The notes under the pieces are model-generated. The model saw only the letters and a program-made list of their open reading frames with translations, was not told where the DNA came from and searched no databases. From Saprospiraceae bacterium (GTDB taxonomy: Bacteria > Bacteroidota > Bacteroidia > Chitinophagales > Saprospiraceae): DNA of 64,000 nt. The position numbers were made by a program, and so were the translations under genes. Positions 33,024 through 42,399 of the stretch are shown piece after piece. How positions within the stretch are numbered: position 1 is the first letter of the stretch; every line of letters starts with the position of its first letter. The stretch is from the NCBI GenBank assembly GCA_016715985.1, contig JADJXD010000001.1:3534001-3598000 (forward strand). Direction: 5' to 3'.

Positions 33024-34112
33024 ATGAATCAGAGACTTTTAGCTTTGGATGTATTCAGGGGTATGACTATTTTTTTTATGATTCTGGTCAACACACCCGG
33101 AAGCTGGAGTTTTGTATATGCACCGCTAAAGCATGCCAAATGGGACGGTTGTACACCGACTGATCTTGTCTTTCCTTTTTTTATGTTTATTGTAGGGGTG
33201 TCAATGGCCATTTCGTATTCCAAATTTAATGATCAATCAAATAGTCAGTGGGTGAAGAAAGCAATCATAAGAGGGATAAAAATTATTGTGATAGGTATCT
33301 TATTGGCTTGGTTTCCGTTTTACACAAAAAATTTTGAAGTAGTACGCTTGTTAGGAGTTTTGCAGAGGATAGGTTTGGGGTTTATGATAGGAGCGATATT
33401 GATTACTTGGGTTAAACCTAAATTTTTGTGGCATGTAAGTATTGCTATTCTGATACTATATTGGGGAATATTTTTGAATACCGGAGAAAATGCATTTACT
33501 CTTGATGGCAATCCGGTAAGAAGGCTTGATCTGTTACTTTTCGGGGAAAGTCATATCTATAAAGGTTATGGGATACCATTTGACCCGGAAGGCTTATTGA
33601 GTACATTACCTGCCGTTGTAACCATAATTTTGGGATTTTGTATCGGAACAGTATTATTAAAAGAATCGCATGTCATGCATAAGATAAAAATAATTGCATT
33701 GAATGGCGTCATCTGTACATTAACAGGTGTTTTCTGGCATTACTTTGGATTTGCCATTAATAAACCCATTTGGAGTAGTTCATATGTTTTGTTTACAGGA
33801 GGGCTTGCTATGCTTTTGCTTTGCGGTATGATTTGGATTATTGATTTTCTGAAGTATCAGAAATGGACATACGTTTTTCAGGCATTCGGAAAAAATCCGC
33901 TTGTTGCATATATCTTATCCGGATTATTTGTAAAAACTTCTCTTTTGATCAAAATCGACGATCAGAATCTATATGCATGGATATTTTCAAAAGTATTTCA
34001 GCCGGTTTTCGGGGACTACAATGGTTCTTTAATGTTTGCTTTGTCATTTGTACTTTTTATCTGGTTGTTTGTCCTGATCTTAGATAGAAAAGGGATAATA
34101 ATTAAAGTGTAA
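33024..34112 (+). CDS. HGSNAT/NagX-like integral membrane acyltransferase (DUF5009 type)
   Basis: The 362-residue membrane protein has about ten hydrophobic helices. The N-terminus MNQRLLALDVFRGMTIFFMILVNTPGSWSFVYAPLKHAKWDGCTPTDLVFPFFMFIVGVSM is the signature of heparan-alpha-glucosaminide N-acetyltransferase and NagX homologues. The conserved histidine is in PLKHAKWDG. In Bacteroidota these proteins often sit near glycan-use genes and are proposed to acetylate sugars across the membrane. Here no such neighbours are seen. Function beyond the family is inferred. Confidence 0.88.
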   Translation: MNQRLLALDVFRGMTIFFMILVNTPGSWSFVYAPLKHAKWDGCTPTDLVFPFFMFIVGVSMAISYSKFNDQSNSQWVKKAIIRGIKIIVIGILLAWFPFYTKNFEVVRLLGVLQRIGLGFMIGAILITWVKPKFLWHVSIAILILYWGIFLNTGENAFTLDGNPVRRLDLLLFGESHIYKGYGIPFDPEGLLSTLPAVVTIILGFCIGTVLLKESHVMHKIKIIALNGVICTLTGVFWHYFGFAINKPIWSSSYVLFTGGLAMLLLCGMIWIIDFLKYQKWTYVFQAFGKNPLVAYILSGLFVKTSLLIKIDDQNLYAWIFSKVFQPVFGDYNGSLMFALSFVLFIWLFVLILDRKGIIIKV

Positions 34113-34155
34113 CGAAAGAATACATCGTTTAAAGACAAAATTAAATAAGTTATTT

Positions 34156-34812
34156 TCAAATGACCATTTCAGGTATTTCTCCTTCTACTATCAGATTTCC
34201 TTCGGTGACACTTTTGATATATTCGACAGTAACCCCAGGTGCCCGTTCCAATAATCTGAAACCTTCCTTTGTTATCTCAATTACAGCCAGATCAGTGACA
34301 ATCTTTTTTACACATCGTACTCCTGTCAGGGGCAGAGAACATTTTTTAAGCAATTTGGATTCACCTGCTTTATTTGCATGAATCATTGCTACAATAATAT
34401 TATCAGCTGAAGCCACCAGATCCATCGCCCCTCCCATACCTTTTACCATTTTGCCCGGTATTTTCCAATTGGCGATATCACCGTTTTCGGATACCTCCAT
34501 AGCGCCGAGTATTGTCAGATCTACATGTTGACCTCGAATCATACCAAAACTCATTGCAGAATCAAAAAAACTTGCACCCGGCAATGTGGTGATCGTTTGT
34601 TTACCGGCATTGATGATATCAGGGTCTTCATCTCCTTCAAATGGAAATGGTCCCATTCCCAGCACACCGTTTTCACTTTGGAACTCTACATTCAGTCCAT
34701 CAGGAACAAAATTAGCCACCAGGGTGGGGATTCCTATTCCCAGATTGACATAATAGCCATCTTTTACTTCCTGTGCTATTCTTTTGGCGATTCCGGTTTT
34801 ATCTAAAGCCAT
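34156..34812 (-). CDS. scoB: 3-oxoacid CoA-transferase subunit B
   Basis: The 218-residue subunit has YYVNLGIGIPTLVANFVPDG at the start and the catalytic glutamate in VEFQSENGVLGMGPFP. GKMVKGMGGAMDLVASADNIIVAM and PLTGVRCVKKIVTDLAVIEIT are family features. It pairs with the A subunit encoded 72 bp upstream on the same strand. The complex moves CoA between succinyl-CoA and acetoacetate or a related 3-oxoacid. The exact substrate is not decided by the sequence. Confidence 0.93.
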   Translation of the reverse strand: MALDKTGIAKRIAQEVKDGYYVNLGIGIPTLVANFVPDGLNVEFQSENGVLGMGPFPFEGDEDPDIINAGKQTITTLPGASFFDSAMSFGMIRGQHVDLTILGAMEVSENGDIANWKIPGKMVKGMGGAMDLVASADNIIVAMIHANKAGESKLLKKCSLPLTGVRCVKKIVTDLAVIEITKEGFRLLERAPGVTVEYIKSVTEGNLIVEGEIPEMVI

Positions 34813-34884
34813 AACTGTTTGTTTTATAATTATTTACAGTGCAAATTTTGTTACTAAGAATTTTGAAATTTTGTTGGACAGTGA

Positions 34885-35589
34885 CTAATTATCACGTTTT
34901 CTTACTGTTCGTTGTTCAATTCTTTTTTCATATTTTTCACCCTGAAAAATTCTTTGCACAAAAATGCCGGGTATATGGATAAAATTAGGGTCCAGGATTC
35001 CCACAGGTAACAGTTCTTCCACTTCCGCAATGGTGATTTTGGCTGCACCGCACATACATGGATTAAAATTTCTGGCGGTACCTTTAAAAACCAGATTTCC
35101 TGCTTCATCCCCTTTCCATGCTTTAACAATGGCAAAATCGGCTTCAAAGGCTTTTTCCATTACATGCATTTTTCCCTTAAACTCTCTGAATTCCTTTCCT
35201 ACAGCGACTTCCGTACCATATCCAGCCGGGGTATAAAATGCCGGAATACCAGCCTGAGCGGCTCTGCACCTTTCAGCCAGAGTACCTTGCGGGATAAGTT
35301 CTACATCCAGTTCGCCACTGAGCATCTGTCGTTCAAACTCATCATTTTCACCTACATAGGACGAAATCATTTTTTTGATTTGTCTGTTTTGCAACAAAAG
35401 CCCCAATCCAAAATCGTCCACACCTGCATTGTTTGAAATACAAGTCAGATCTTTAACGCCCAGCTTAACCAGCTCTTCTATCGCATTTTCAGGTATCCCG
35501 CAAAGTCCAAACCCACCCAGCATAAGTGTCATACCATCCTTTATGCCTTTTAAAGCATCCTGAACTGACTTAACTTTTTTTATAATCAT
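34885..35589 (-). CDS. scoA: 3-oxoacid CoA-transferase subunit A
   Basis: The 234-residue subunit starts at 35589 (MIIKKVKSVQDALKGIKDGMTLMLGGFGLCGIPENAIEEL). The open frame continues upstream but contains no family sequence. The GGFGLCGIPENAI motif, CISNNAGVDDFGLGLLL and YVGENDEFERQMLSGELDVELIPQGTLAER are typical. FNPCMCGAAKITIAEVEELLPVG is near the C-terminus. It is the first gene of the scoA-scoB pair, and the 72-bp spacer may hold a ribosome-binding region. Ketone-body or butyrate-type metabolism is the likely role. Confidence 0.93.
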   Translation of the reverse strand: MIIKKVKSVQDALKGIKDGMTLMLGGFGLCGIPENAIEELVKLGVKDLTCISNNAGVDDFGLGLLLQNRQIKKMISSYVGENDEFERQMLSGELDVELIPQGTLAERCRAAQAGIPAFYTPAGYGTEVAVGKEFREFKGKMHVMEKAFEADFAIVKAWKGDEAGNLVFKGTARNFNPCMCGAAKITIAEVEELLPVGILDPNFIHIPGIFVQRIFQGEKYEKRIEQRTVRKRDN

Positions 35590-35747
35590 GATAAAAACTT
35601 TATTACGCAAATGTAATAAATTATGATTGGAAAAATGTCTGTTTGGTAATCGAAAAGTAGGTAAAGTCAAACCCGGATAGGAGATAGCAGCGTTTTTCTT
35701 GATTAAATCATCCAAAGGAAGACAAAACAGTTTGTGGACTCTGTTTA

Positions 35748-35780
35748 AGAAAAAAAAAAGGGAACCGAAGCCCCCTTTAA
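35748..35780 (-). terminator. Rho-independent terminator of the small membrane-protein gene
   Basis: On the minus strand the order is AAAGGG, GGCTTCGGTT, CCC, then a run of about twelve T. The stem AAAGGG/CCCTTT closes around a CTTCGG-rich loop and is followed directly by the T run. It lies 10 bp after the stop of the 81-residue gene. Confidence 0.72.
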
Positions 35781-35789
35781 CATTATTTA

Positions 35790-36035
35790 CTAACTAAAAA
35801 CACTTACAAGTAGTAGTGCTCCCATTAGAATCCAGGGGGCTATAATCTGCAGTTCCTTCAAATGAGGGTTACTGCTTGTTACTTCATCCTTGACGATGTA
35901 TTTGGTGTACTTGGCTTTGACTCTGGAGTCTGAGCTCATTAACTTTGTTCGGTGTAAATCTTTTGTTTCTGAAAAGAAAGACTTTGGTTTTAACCCTGTA
36001 CCGAACGGGCCACTGATGTTAATGTAGTTTGACAT
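35790..36035 (-). CDS. Small single-pass membrane protein of unknown function
   Basis: The 81-residue protein is soluble for its first 60 residues (GPFGTGLKPKSFFSETKDLHR...SRVKAKYTKYIVKDEVTSS) and ends with one hydrophobic helix (LQIIAPWILMGALLLVSVFS). This suggests a tail-anchored membrane protein. A well-formed terminator follows, which supports that it is a real, independently transcribed gene. I do not recognise the family. The next gene on this strand upstream is the PH-domain pair, more than 380 bp away. Confidence 0.68.
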   Translation of the reverse strand: MSNYINISGPFGTGLKPKSFFSETKDLHRTKLMSSDSRVKAKYTKYIVKDEVTSSNPHLKELQIIAPWILMGALLLVSVFS

Positions 36036-36240
36036 ATTATGAATTATTTAAATATTAATAAAATTTTGTTAAGCGAATAATTTTAATCTGAAATGAAATA
36101 TAATTGACTGATTTAACTCAAATAAAAATATTATTCTGAATTAATAACGGTTTCAATCTTTGAAGGGTTGCATTGAAAGAATGATTTAACATACTTTAAC
36201 ATTTCTGTTTTTTTTCAATATTTCATTTCCGGTAGCCCCC

Positions 36241-36409
36241 GCGTTCATGTTGGCGTCCCCGCCAACATGCGCACACACACTGTCCCCGCCAACATGCGCA
36301 CACACAATGTCCCCGCCAACATACGCACACACACTGTCCCCGCCAACATGCAACTTCTTCCCATATGTTAGCGTCCCCGCGTTCATGTTGGCGTCCCCGC
36401 CAACATGCG
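36241..36409. repeat. Tandem 27-bp repeats bounded by two identical 31-bp palindromes
   Basis: The gap between 36036 and 36417 contains this array. Both ends carry the same 31-bp sequence (36241-36271 and 36379-36409), whose core is ATGTTGGCG tccc CGCCAACAT. Between them are three 27-bp units beginning CCCCGCCAACATRCGCACAC (about 36284-36340) and a degenerate fourth. The units are in frame on the minus strand (9-residue period, HVGGDSVCA), but the open frame there has no other support as a gene. The GC-rich array contrasts with AT-rich flanks. Confidence 0.82.
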
Positions 36410-36417
36410 GTGGACTG

Positions 36418-37908
36418 CTACATCCACTTCCTCTTATCCGTCTGAGTCCTGAAGATGAAGTAATCCAGCATTTTTTTAGCTTCGCTAAGGGGAATATACG
36501 GAACATGGATTTGCCCTGCTGCGGTATGCAGAATCAGATTGGTGAGTTGGTGGCTGCGCTGATATGGACTGTCTGACAATTCTGCTGCCTGTATTTTATA
36601 TACCGGCAAAATCTCTGCTTTATCACCAAATACGCCACCCCGTATGTGTATCAGCTCTTCGTTAAATCCATATAACTTTTTTCGCCAGGACAGGAATCTG
36701 TTGAGTATCAAATATCCGATTACTAACCATATCCAGATAATTTTGGATGCATGGTCTGTGAAACTTAAAACACCTGAAATGATGAGACCAAATGGAAGGA
36801 TGATCATCAGTAGTCTGTAAAAATACCTGATATCGATCCGTTTCATACTTATATTAAAAAGATTGTCTGCACTATACAGACTTTTTACAACTGATGCTAT
36901 ATGACTATCCGTACATCCCGGAATTTTGGTTGTCTGGCGGGAGGCAAGTTGTACGCTGGAAGCTTGTTTCAGGTATAGATTTTTAAAACCAACCAATTTC
37001 CTGAGAAGATTATCTGACCATCCGATTTGCTGAATTTTATGGTCCAGTGCAGAAGTTTCTCTTTTTGTAAAAAGTCCTGATTCTATTTTAAAGCCTTTTT
37101 CGGATCGCAGCATCTTCAAATCATAATGGATGACCACCGACCGTACCAATGAAATAATAAAAGAAGCTGTCAGGAATAATAATATCAACAAAAATGCCAG
37201 TATAATACCAAAATCAAATTGTGGAAACTCTTCAGAATATTCATCAATATCTACTCCGGCTTCATTCAGATTCTGATAAATCCAGAAAAAGAAAAGCAAG
37301 ATCAGACCGCCTGATTTCAGATGATTTTCTGTGACCCCTACTTTGATCAGATCCGTAACTGTCAGCGCCATAACCGGCTTAAATTCGATGGATATTGCGG
37401 GTGTTGAGGATTCCAAACCATCTTGTGTACTCTGAATTTTATTTCTTTTGGAAAGCAAAATGTCCCGGAGTGCTGATGCTTTCTGTAGATCGAGTGCCTG
37501 AAATTCAAATTCGTTTTTATCTGTTCCGGCTGTATCAATTTTTAATCTGGTTACATCAAAAAATCTGTGAATGATATTTTGCTCAAAATTGATCGTTTGT
37601 ATTTTTTCAAAAGGAATAGTCGTTTTCTTTCGGTTGAAGACGCCACTGTATATTATCAACTCATCATCTTCAACGACAAAATAAGTTCTGAAAAAATTTA
37701 TGATCGAATAAATCATTGAAACAGCAGAAATACCTATCAATACAAAAAGTATTCTCCCTGTACGTTTTTCATTTCCTCCGATAAGTACAATCGCAATTAC
37801 TGGCAACATCTGACGGAAAATCACCGTAAATGTCTTGTAAAGGATCATCAATATGGCTACATATGATTGCCGTGTAGGTATTGTAAAATCAAATTCATTC
37901 TTCTTCAT
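36418..37908 (-). CDS. PH-domain membrane protein, YdbT-like
   Basis: The 496-residue protein has several hydrophobic segments and three bacterial PH (bPH2) regions, each following a membrane hairpin. Examples are FVVEDDELIIYSGVFNRKKTTIPFEKIQTINFEQN, and later MLRSEKGFKIESGLFTKRETSALDHKIQQIGWS and YGFNEELIHIRGGVFGDKAEILPVYKIQAAE. The pattern is that of YdbT. The start overlaps the end of the YdbS-like gene by 14 bases, so the pair is translationally coupled. Role is unclear, possibly membrane stress or lipid-associated. Its 3' end lies 8 bp from the palindrome array. Confidence 0.85.
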   Translation of the reverse strand: MKKNEFDFTIPTRQSYVAILMILYKTFTVIFRQMLPVIAIVLIGGNEKRTGRILFVLIGISAVSMIYSIINFFRTYFVVEDDELIIYSGVFNRKKTTIPFEKIQTINFEQNIIHRFFDVTRLKIDTAGTDKNEFEFQALDLQKASALRDILLSKRNKIQSTQDGLESSTPAISIEFKPVMALTVTDLIKVGVTENHLKSGGLILLFFFWIYQNLNEAGVDIDEYSEEFPQFDFGIILAFLLILLFLTASFIISLVRSVVIHYDLKMLRSEKGFKIESGLFTKRETSALDHKIQQIGWSDNLLRKLVGFKNLYLKQASSVQLASRQTTKIPGCTDSHIASVVKSLYSADNLFNISMKRIDIRYFYRLLMIILPFGLIISGVLSFTDHASKIIWIWLVIGYLILNRFLSWRKKLYGFNEELIHIRGGVFGDKAEILPVYKIQAAELSDSPYQRSHQLTNLILHTAAGQIHVPYIPLSEAKKMLDYFIFRTQTDKRKWM

Positions 37909-38419
37909 CTACGGCAGTTTTTCCGATGATAAAATCCCGTATGGTATTGGCGGTATCCGGTTTAAGGCCTGGTATGGACAAATCACTTGAACTGCCTCCT
38001 GCTGTAAATACAGAAAGTACAGCAAGCCCCATCCACCTATCCAATGGCCCCTGATTGACCTCACAATGTTGTACCCTGTTGAATGGGATGACGATGACAG
38101 ATCTGAAAATTAACCCCGATTTATAAATAATATCATGCCTTCTTACCGCATATCCTTCAAATTCATAACCTTTGAAAGTCAACCAGATAAAGAATCCTGT
38201 CAACAAAGGCCAGAATCCAATCAGATAAAAAATCCATGGTGATTCATACAATTCATCCACAAAAATCCCAACAACAAAATAAATGATCAGTATTCCGATA
38301 AAAAAGACAGAAGTTGTCATAATACTCAACTTTCTGAAAGCCGGATCCAAACGCAGAAATTGGACGTTTTCTGATCGGGGTATATTGTCCGTGTCCACCT
38401 GATTGTTTTCAAAATTCAT
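37895..38419 (-). CDS. PH-domain membrane protein, YdbS-like
   Basis: The 174-residue protein has two transmembrane helices near the N-terminus (LSIMTTSVFFIGILIIYFVVGIF and IFYLIGFWPLLTGFFIWL) followed by one bPH2 domain (YAVRRHDIIYKSGLIFRSVIVIPFNRVQHCEVNQGPLDRWMGLAVLSVFTAGG). This is the YdbS layout. It overlaps the YdbT-like gene by 14 bases, as in many genomes. The two proteins probably form one complex at the inner membrane. It follows mfd by 49 bp on the opposite reading end, same strand. Confidence 0.86.
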   Translation of the reverse strand: MNFENNQVDTDNIPRSENVQFLRLDPAFRKLSIMTTSVFFIGILIIYFVVGIFVDELYESPWIFYLIGFWPLLTGFFIWLTFKGYEFEGYAVRRHDIIYKSGLIFRSVIVIPFNRVQHCEVNQGPLDRWMGLAVLSVFTAGGSSSDLSIPGLKPDTANTIRDFIIGKTAVDEEE

Positions 38420-38468
38420 TTTAGTTTATTTGTCAATGATGAAGAATATTGTAATTCTAATGTTAGGG

Positions 38469-41400
38469 TTAACTGATCGCTTGTTTATCTTTGATGACTT
38501 CTTCGGTCATGTTGAATAACAGCGTTCTTGCTTCTTTTAAAGATCTTATCTGTTCACGAGTCATTATTAAATACTGGTTAGATTGTTTCATTTTCAGTCC
38601 TTGTCTGACACCTGTTGTGGAGACGTATTGCATGATATTTTTGAAAGTTTCGGTTTCAAAATAAGATGACTGAGGATTGGAAATAAAATAACAATTCATT
38701 TTTCTGTTCTTCAGAATGACTCTCTCAAAGCCAAGTCTTTTTGCTAATTGCCGTAACCTTAATCCGTTGAACAATTCATTTATCTGTTCAGGTACCGGAC
38801 CAAAACGGTCTTTGAGCATGGCATTAAATTTCTCAATCGCTTCTTCTGTCTCTAATTTATCCAATTGTGTGTAAAGAAGTAATCTCTCCTGAATATTACT
38901 GACATAGCTGTCCGGTATCAGCATTTCTATATCTGTATCGATATCGACATCTCTGACAAAGGCCTTTTTTTTATCATTCTCTTCTTTAAACAGGTCTTTG
39001 TATTCATTTTCTTTCAGTTCATCTACTGCTTCTTCCAGTATTTTCTGATAGGTTTCATAACCAATATCTGCAATGAAACCGCTTTGTTCTGCACCTAAAA
39101 GATTTCCGGCTCCTCGGATATCCATATCTTTCATCGCTATCTGAAAGCCACTGCCGAGATCAGAGAATTCTTCGAGCGTTTTGATTCTTTTTCGGGCATC
39201 TGCAGTAAGTACTGATAAAGGTGGTGCAAACAGATAGCAGAATGCTCTTTTATTGGATCTTCCCACACGACCTCGCAACTGGTGCAAATCACTCATTCCG
39301 AACTGATGGGCATTGTTGATAATAATCGTATTGGCATTGGGAATATCCAGTCCTGTCTCAATTATATTGGTGCAAACCAAAACATCATGCTTTCCATCGA
39401 TGAATGCTATCAATGTTTTTTCCAGATCATCAGATTCCATCTGTCCGTGAGCGATGGCGATATCCACGTCGGGACAGATTTTTTTGACCATCGCAGCTAC
39501 TTCTGCCAGACTTTTGACTCTGTTGTGTACAAAAAATACCTGACCTCCCCGATTGACTTCATAATATATTGAGTCACGAATTAATTCTTCATTAAAAACT
39601 CTTCTTTCGGTGTGAATGGGCTGCCGGTTGGGTGGTGGGGTCCTGATAATAGATAAATCCCGTGCAGCCATTAGAGAAAATTGTAATGTCCTGGGTATGG
39701 GCGTCGCTGTCAATGTCAAAGTGTCGACGTTGATTTGAATATTTCTCAGTTTTTCTTTTGCGGCAACGCCAAATTTTTGCTCTTCATCAATGATCAGTAA
39801 TCCGAGATCTTTAAATTTTATTTTACTGTTCAGGATGGCGTGTGTGCCTATCAGAATTTCTGTCGTTCCGGCTTCCACCCTTTGCATGACTTCATTTTTT
39901 TCTTTGGTACTTCTGAATCGATTGATATAATCGACGGTAACGCCAAATTCTTTCAATCTTTCAGAAAAGGTTTTATAATGTTGTAATGCCAATATCGTGG
40001 TAGGCACCAAAACAGCAACCTGTTTTCCTGATACTACTGCTTTGAATGCTGCCCTGATAGCTATTTCCGTTTTTCCAAATCCAACATCTCCACATATAAG
40101 TCTGTCCATAGGGTATGCTTTCTGCATATCTTCTTTGACATCTTTGGTGGCGGTAAACTGATCCGGAGTGTCTTCATATATAAATGATGCTTCAAGCTCC
40201 GTCTGGAGATATCCGTCCGGAGGAAATTCAAATCCTTTGGAGGCCTTTCTTTTAGCGTACAGTTTGATAAGCTCCTTGGCAATATCTTTGACTTTAGCCT
40301 TGGTCTTACGTTTGAGATTTTTCCATGCATCACTTCCTATCTTACTTAGTTTTGGCTCTGTGCCATCCTTACCTACGTACTTTGATATTTTGTGCAGTGA
40401 ATTGATACTTACATATAAAATATCATTATTCTGATAGATCAATCTGACCGACTCCTGACGATGACCATTGATTTCTATCGTTTCCAGCCCTGAATACTTT
40501 CCGATACCATGATCAATATGTGTCACAAAATCACCGGATACCAATTCACGGATCATTTTCAGACTCAGTGCCATGTCTTCAGTAAATCCTTGCCTCAGCT
40601 TATAGCGGTGAAATCTTTCAAAAATCTGGTGGTCCGTATAACAAACAATCTTCAGATCGTGATCTGTAAATCCGGCGTGCAAGGACTTATGCAGCGGGTG
40701 AAACTGCACATTCACACCCATATCTTCAAAAATATTATAAAATCTCTCTATCTGTTTGACATTGTCTGTAAAGATATAATTGGTGTATCCGTTTTCAGTA
40801 TTTTTTTTGAGATTATCAATCAGTAAATCAAAATTCTTGTTGAATGAAGGTTGGGGAGATGATTTAAAAGAAATAGTATGATGAATAACAGGATTGAGTG
40901 GAGATTGGGTAAGTAAAAGCAGATTAAAATCCGACATTTCCTGCATAATGTGTGTCGGATATATAAACGCTCTTTCTTCAAAAACAGGTTTTAGTTCATC
41001 TTCAGATCTCGAGCTCATCCCGGCAGCAAAAGATTCTACCTTTTCAAAACAAATCTGTAATTTATCCAATAATAACTCATAATCTTTAATCCACACACAA
41101 CTATCCCCTGCAAAAACTTTAAAAAGACTTATTTTCTGATCCTGCCTGAATTTGCTGCTGATGTTGGGGATGATAGAAACTGCTGAAATATCTTTGATAG
41201 AAAGCTGAGTGGTCGGATGGAAAGTTCTGATACTTTCTACCTCGATATCCATCAATTCTATCCTGTACGGCCATTCATTACCGTAACTGAAGATATCCAC
41301 GATGCCGCCACGAATGGAAAATTGCCCGGGCTGATATACAAATTCTACTCTCTCAAACCCATATCTGACGAGTATTTCGATCATTTCGTCAATATCGAGC

Positions 41401-41858
41401 AGTTCGTCTTTGGTGATCTTTATTTGTTGTTTATCCAGTAGATTAGGATCTACAACCTTTTCAAAGAGAGCTTCCGGATAAGTGACCAATATGGAATGAA
41501 GTCCTTTTTTGAGATGGATTTTGTGAATGGTCTCTGTCCGGATGAGAATGTTGTTTTTGTCCAGTTCATCATACATCATCGGACGCTTGAATGAATCCGG
41601 AAAGAAATAAATAGTTCGGTCCTGAAAGATGGATTGTAGTGTGTTGAGAACATAAGCCGCATCTTCTTTGTCATTGGCAATATAAATATGCGATCTTTTA
41701 TCTTTTTGAAAAACTCCGGCCAGCGCAAAACAATCCAGCGCACCCATCCATCCGTGCAGTTGCAGATGGACCGGCGAATCTTCCGAAAAATACTGTCGGA
41801 TCGTCTCTACCCGCTGATCTTCAGCGTATCTTAATGCCAGTTCGTTGATATTACTCAC
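38469..41858 (-). CDS. mfd: Transcription-repair coupling factor
   Basis: The 1129-residue translocase releases RNA polymerase stalled at DNA lesions and recruits UvrA. Domains in order: a UvrB-homology region (N-terminal ~350), a CarD-like RNA-polymerase interaction domain (SGDFVTHIDHGIGKYSGLETIEI), a RecG-type SF2 helicase core and a C-terminal TRCF domain. The helicase core has GDVGFGKTEIAIRAAFKAV, LLIIDEEQKFGV, TATPIPRTLQFSL, LRGRVGRSNKRAFCYL and GAGNLLGAEQSG. Length matches the family. It starts near 41858 and stands between the SET-domain gene and the YdbS-like gene. Confidence 0.97.
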   Translation of the reverse strand: MSNINELALRYAEDQRVETIRQYFSEDSPVHLQLHGWMGALDCFALAGVFQKDKRSHIYIANDKEDAAYVLNTLQSIFQDRTIYFFPDSFKRPMMYDELDKNNILIRTETIHKIHLKKGLHSILVTYPEALFEKVVDPNLLDKQQIKITKDELLDIDEMIEILVRYGFERVEFVYQPGQFSIRGGIVDIFSYGNEWPYRIELMDIEVESIRTFHPTTQLSIKDISAVSIIPNISSKFRQDQKISLFKVFAGDSCVWIKDYELLLDKLQICFEKVESFAAGMSSRSEDELKPVFEERAFIYPTHIMQEMSDFNLLLLTQSPLNPVIHHTISFKSSPQPSFNKNFDLLIDNLKKNTENGYTNYIFTDNVKQIERFYNIFEDMGVNVQFHPLHKSLHAGFTDHDLKIVCYTDHQIFERFHRYKLRQGFTEDMALSLKMIRELVSGDFVTHIDHGIGKYSGLETIEINGHRQESVRLIYQNNDILYVSINSLHKISKYVGKDGTEPKLSKIGSDAWKNLKRKTKAKVKDIAKELIKLYAKRKASKGFEFPPDGYLQTELEASFIYEDTPDQFTATKDVKEDMQKAYPMDRLICGDVGFGKTEIAIRAAFKAVVSGKQVAVLVPTTILALQHYKTFSERLKEFGVTVDYINRFRSTKEKNEVMQRVEAGTTEILIGTHAILNSKIKFKDLGLLIIDEEQKFGVAAKEKLRNIQINVDTLTLTATPIPRTLQFSLMAARDLSIIRTPPPNRQPIHTERRVFNEELIRDSIYYEVNRGGQVFFVHNRVKSLAEVAAMVKKICPDVDIAIAHGQMESDDLEKTLIAFIDGKHDVLVCTNIIETGLDIPNANTIIINNAHQFGMSDLHQLRGRVGRSNKRAFCYLFAPPLSVLTADARKRIKTLEEFSDLGSGFQIAMKDMDIRGAGNLLGAEQSGFIADIGYETYQKILEEAVDELKENEYKDLFKEENDKKKAFVRDVDIDTDIEMLIPDSYVSNIQERLLLYTQLDKLETEEAIEKFNAMLKDRFGPVPEQINELFNGLRLRQLAKRLGFERVILKNRKMNCYFISNPQSSYFETETFKNIMQYVSTTGVRQGLKMKQSNQYLIMTREQIRSLKEARTLLFNMTEEVIKDKQAIS

Positions 41859-41985
41859 AGGTCAAAGGTAATGAAATTAAAAAAATACGGTAACAAGACT
41901 GTTGTTAATATGTTTGCCGAATATCAGATGCGTTGGTTATAAAAAATGTACCTTTTTGTCATAAATATTCAATTCACATGTATTC

Positions 41986-42372
41986 CTAAAACCACAACGA
42001 GTTTGAATCTCCCGGTTCACCATGATAGTTTAGGGTGATTTCACTTCCGGCGGGAATATTTTTGATCGCTTCTATGTCAATAGTGTTGGATTCGAGATCC
42101 AGGATAAAATTAGCATTCGGATGAATTTCGTGATTATAAAGACTTCCAAAGCCGAGTGCTATTGCACATTCATCCATTTCTGAACCCCAGAGAAAGTAAT
42201 AATCGTGCAATATAGTTTTATGAATGACAGGTAATTCTGCTTTTGGAATCACTATTACCGGACATATTTCTATCGTATCCCCTTCATTGATATCTATTGA
42301 AGTATAAACACCCCGACCTTTTTGGACACTGTCAAGAATATAAAGTCCCGGTATCTGATGCATGTATTTCAC
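41986..42372 (-). CDS. SET-domain protein
   Basis: The 128-residue protein consists mostly of a SET domain: GRGVYTSIDINEGDTIEICPVIVI, DYYFLWGSEMDECAIALGFGSLYNHEIHPNANFILDLESNTIDIEAIKNIPAGSEITLNYHG. The SYLNH-type motif appears as LYNHEIHPNA, with the final GSEITLNYHGE. SET enzymes methylate lysine using S-adenosylmethionine. Bacterial targets are mostly unknown. An alternative start is the M at residue 4. No substrate or partner is visible nearby. Confidence 0.88.
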   Translation of the reverse strand: MKYMHQIPGLYILDSVQKGRGVYTSIDINEGDTIEICPVIVIPKAELPVIHKTILHDYYFLWGSEMDECAIALGFGSLYNHEIHPNANFILDLESNTIDIEAIKNIPAGSEITLNYHGEPGDSNSLWF

Positions 42373-42399
42373 AATTAAATTTTTGAAAAATTCAAATTA

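Noticed and set aside
36241..36409. CRISPR array
   Set aside because: Units are tandem without unique spacers, and the flanking 31-bp palindromes do not fit a repeat-spacer pattern. No cas gene is visible in the window.
36186..36506. Minus-strand frame of 106 codons over the 27-bp repeats, and the plus-strand counterpart
   Set aside because: Its repeats follow from the DNA repeat, and it overlaps the end of the PH-domain gene. No codon-use or homology support. Treated as a repeat array.
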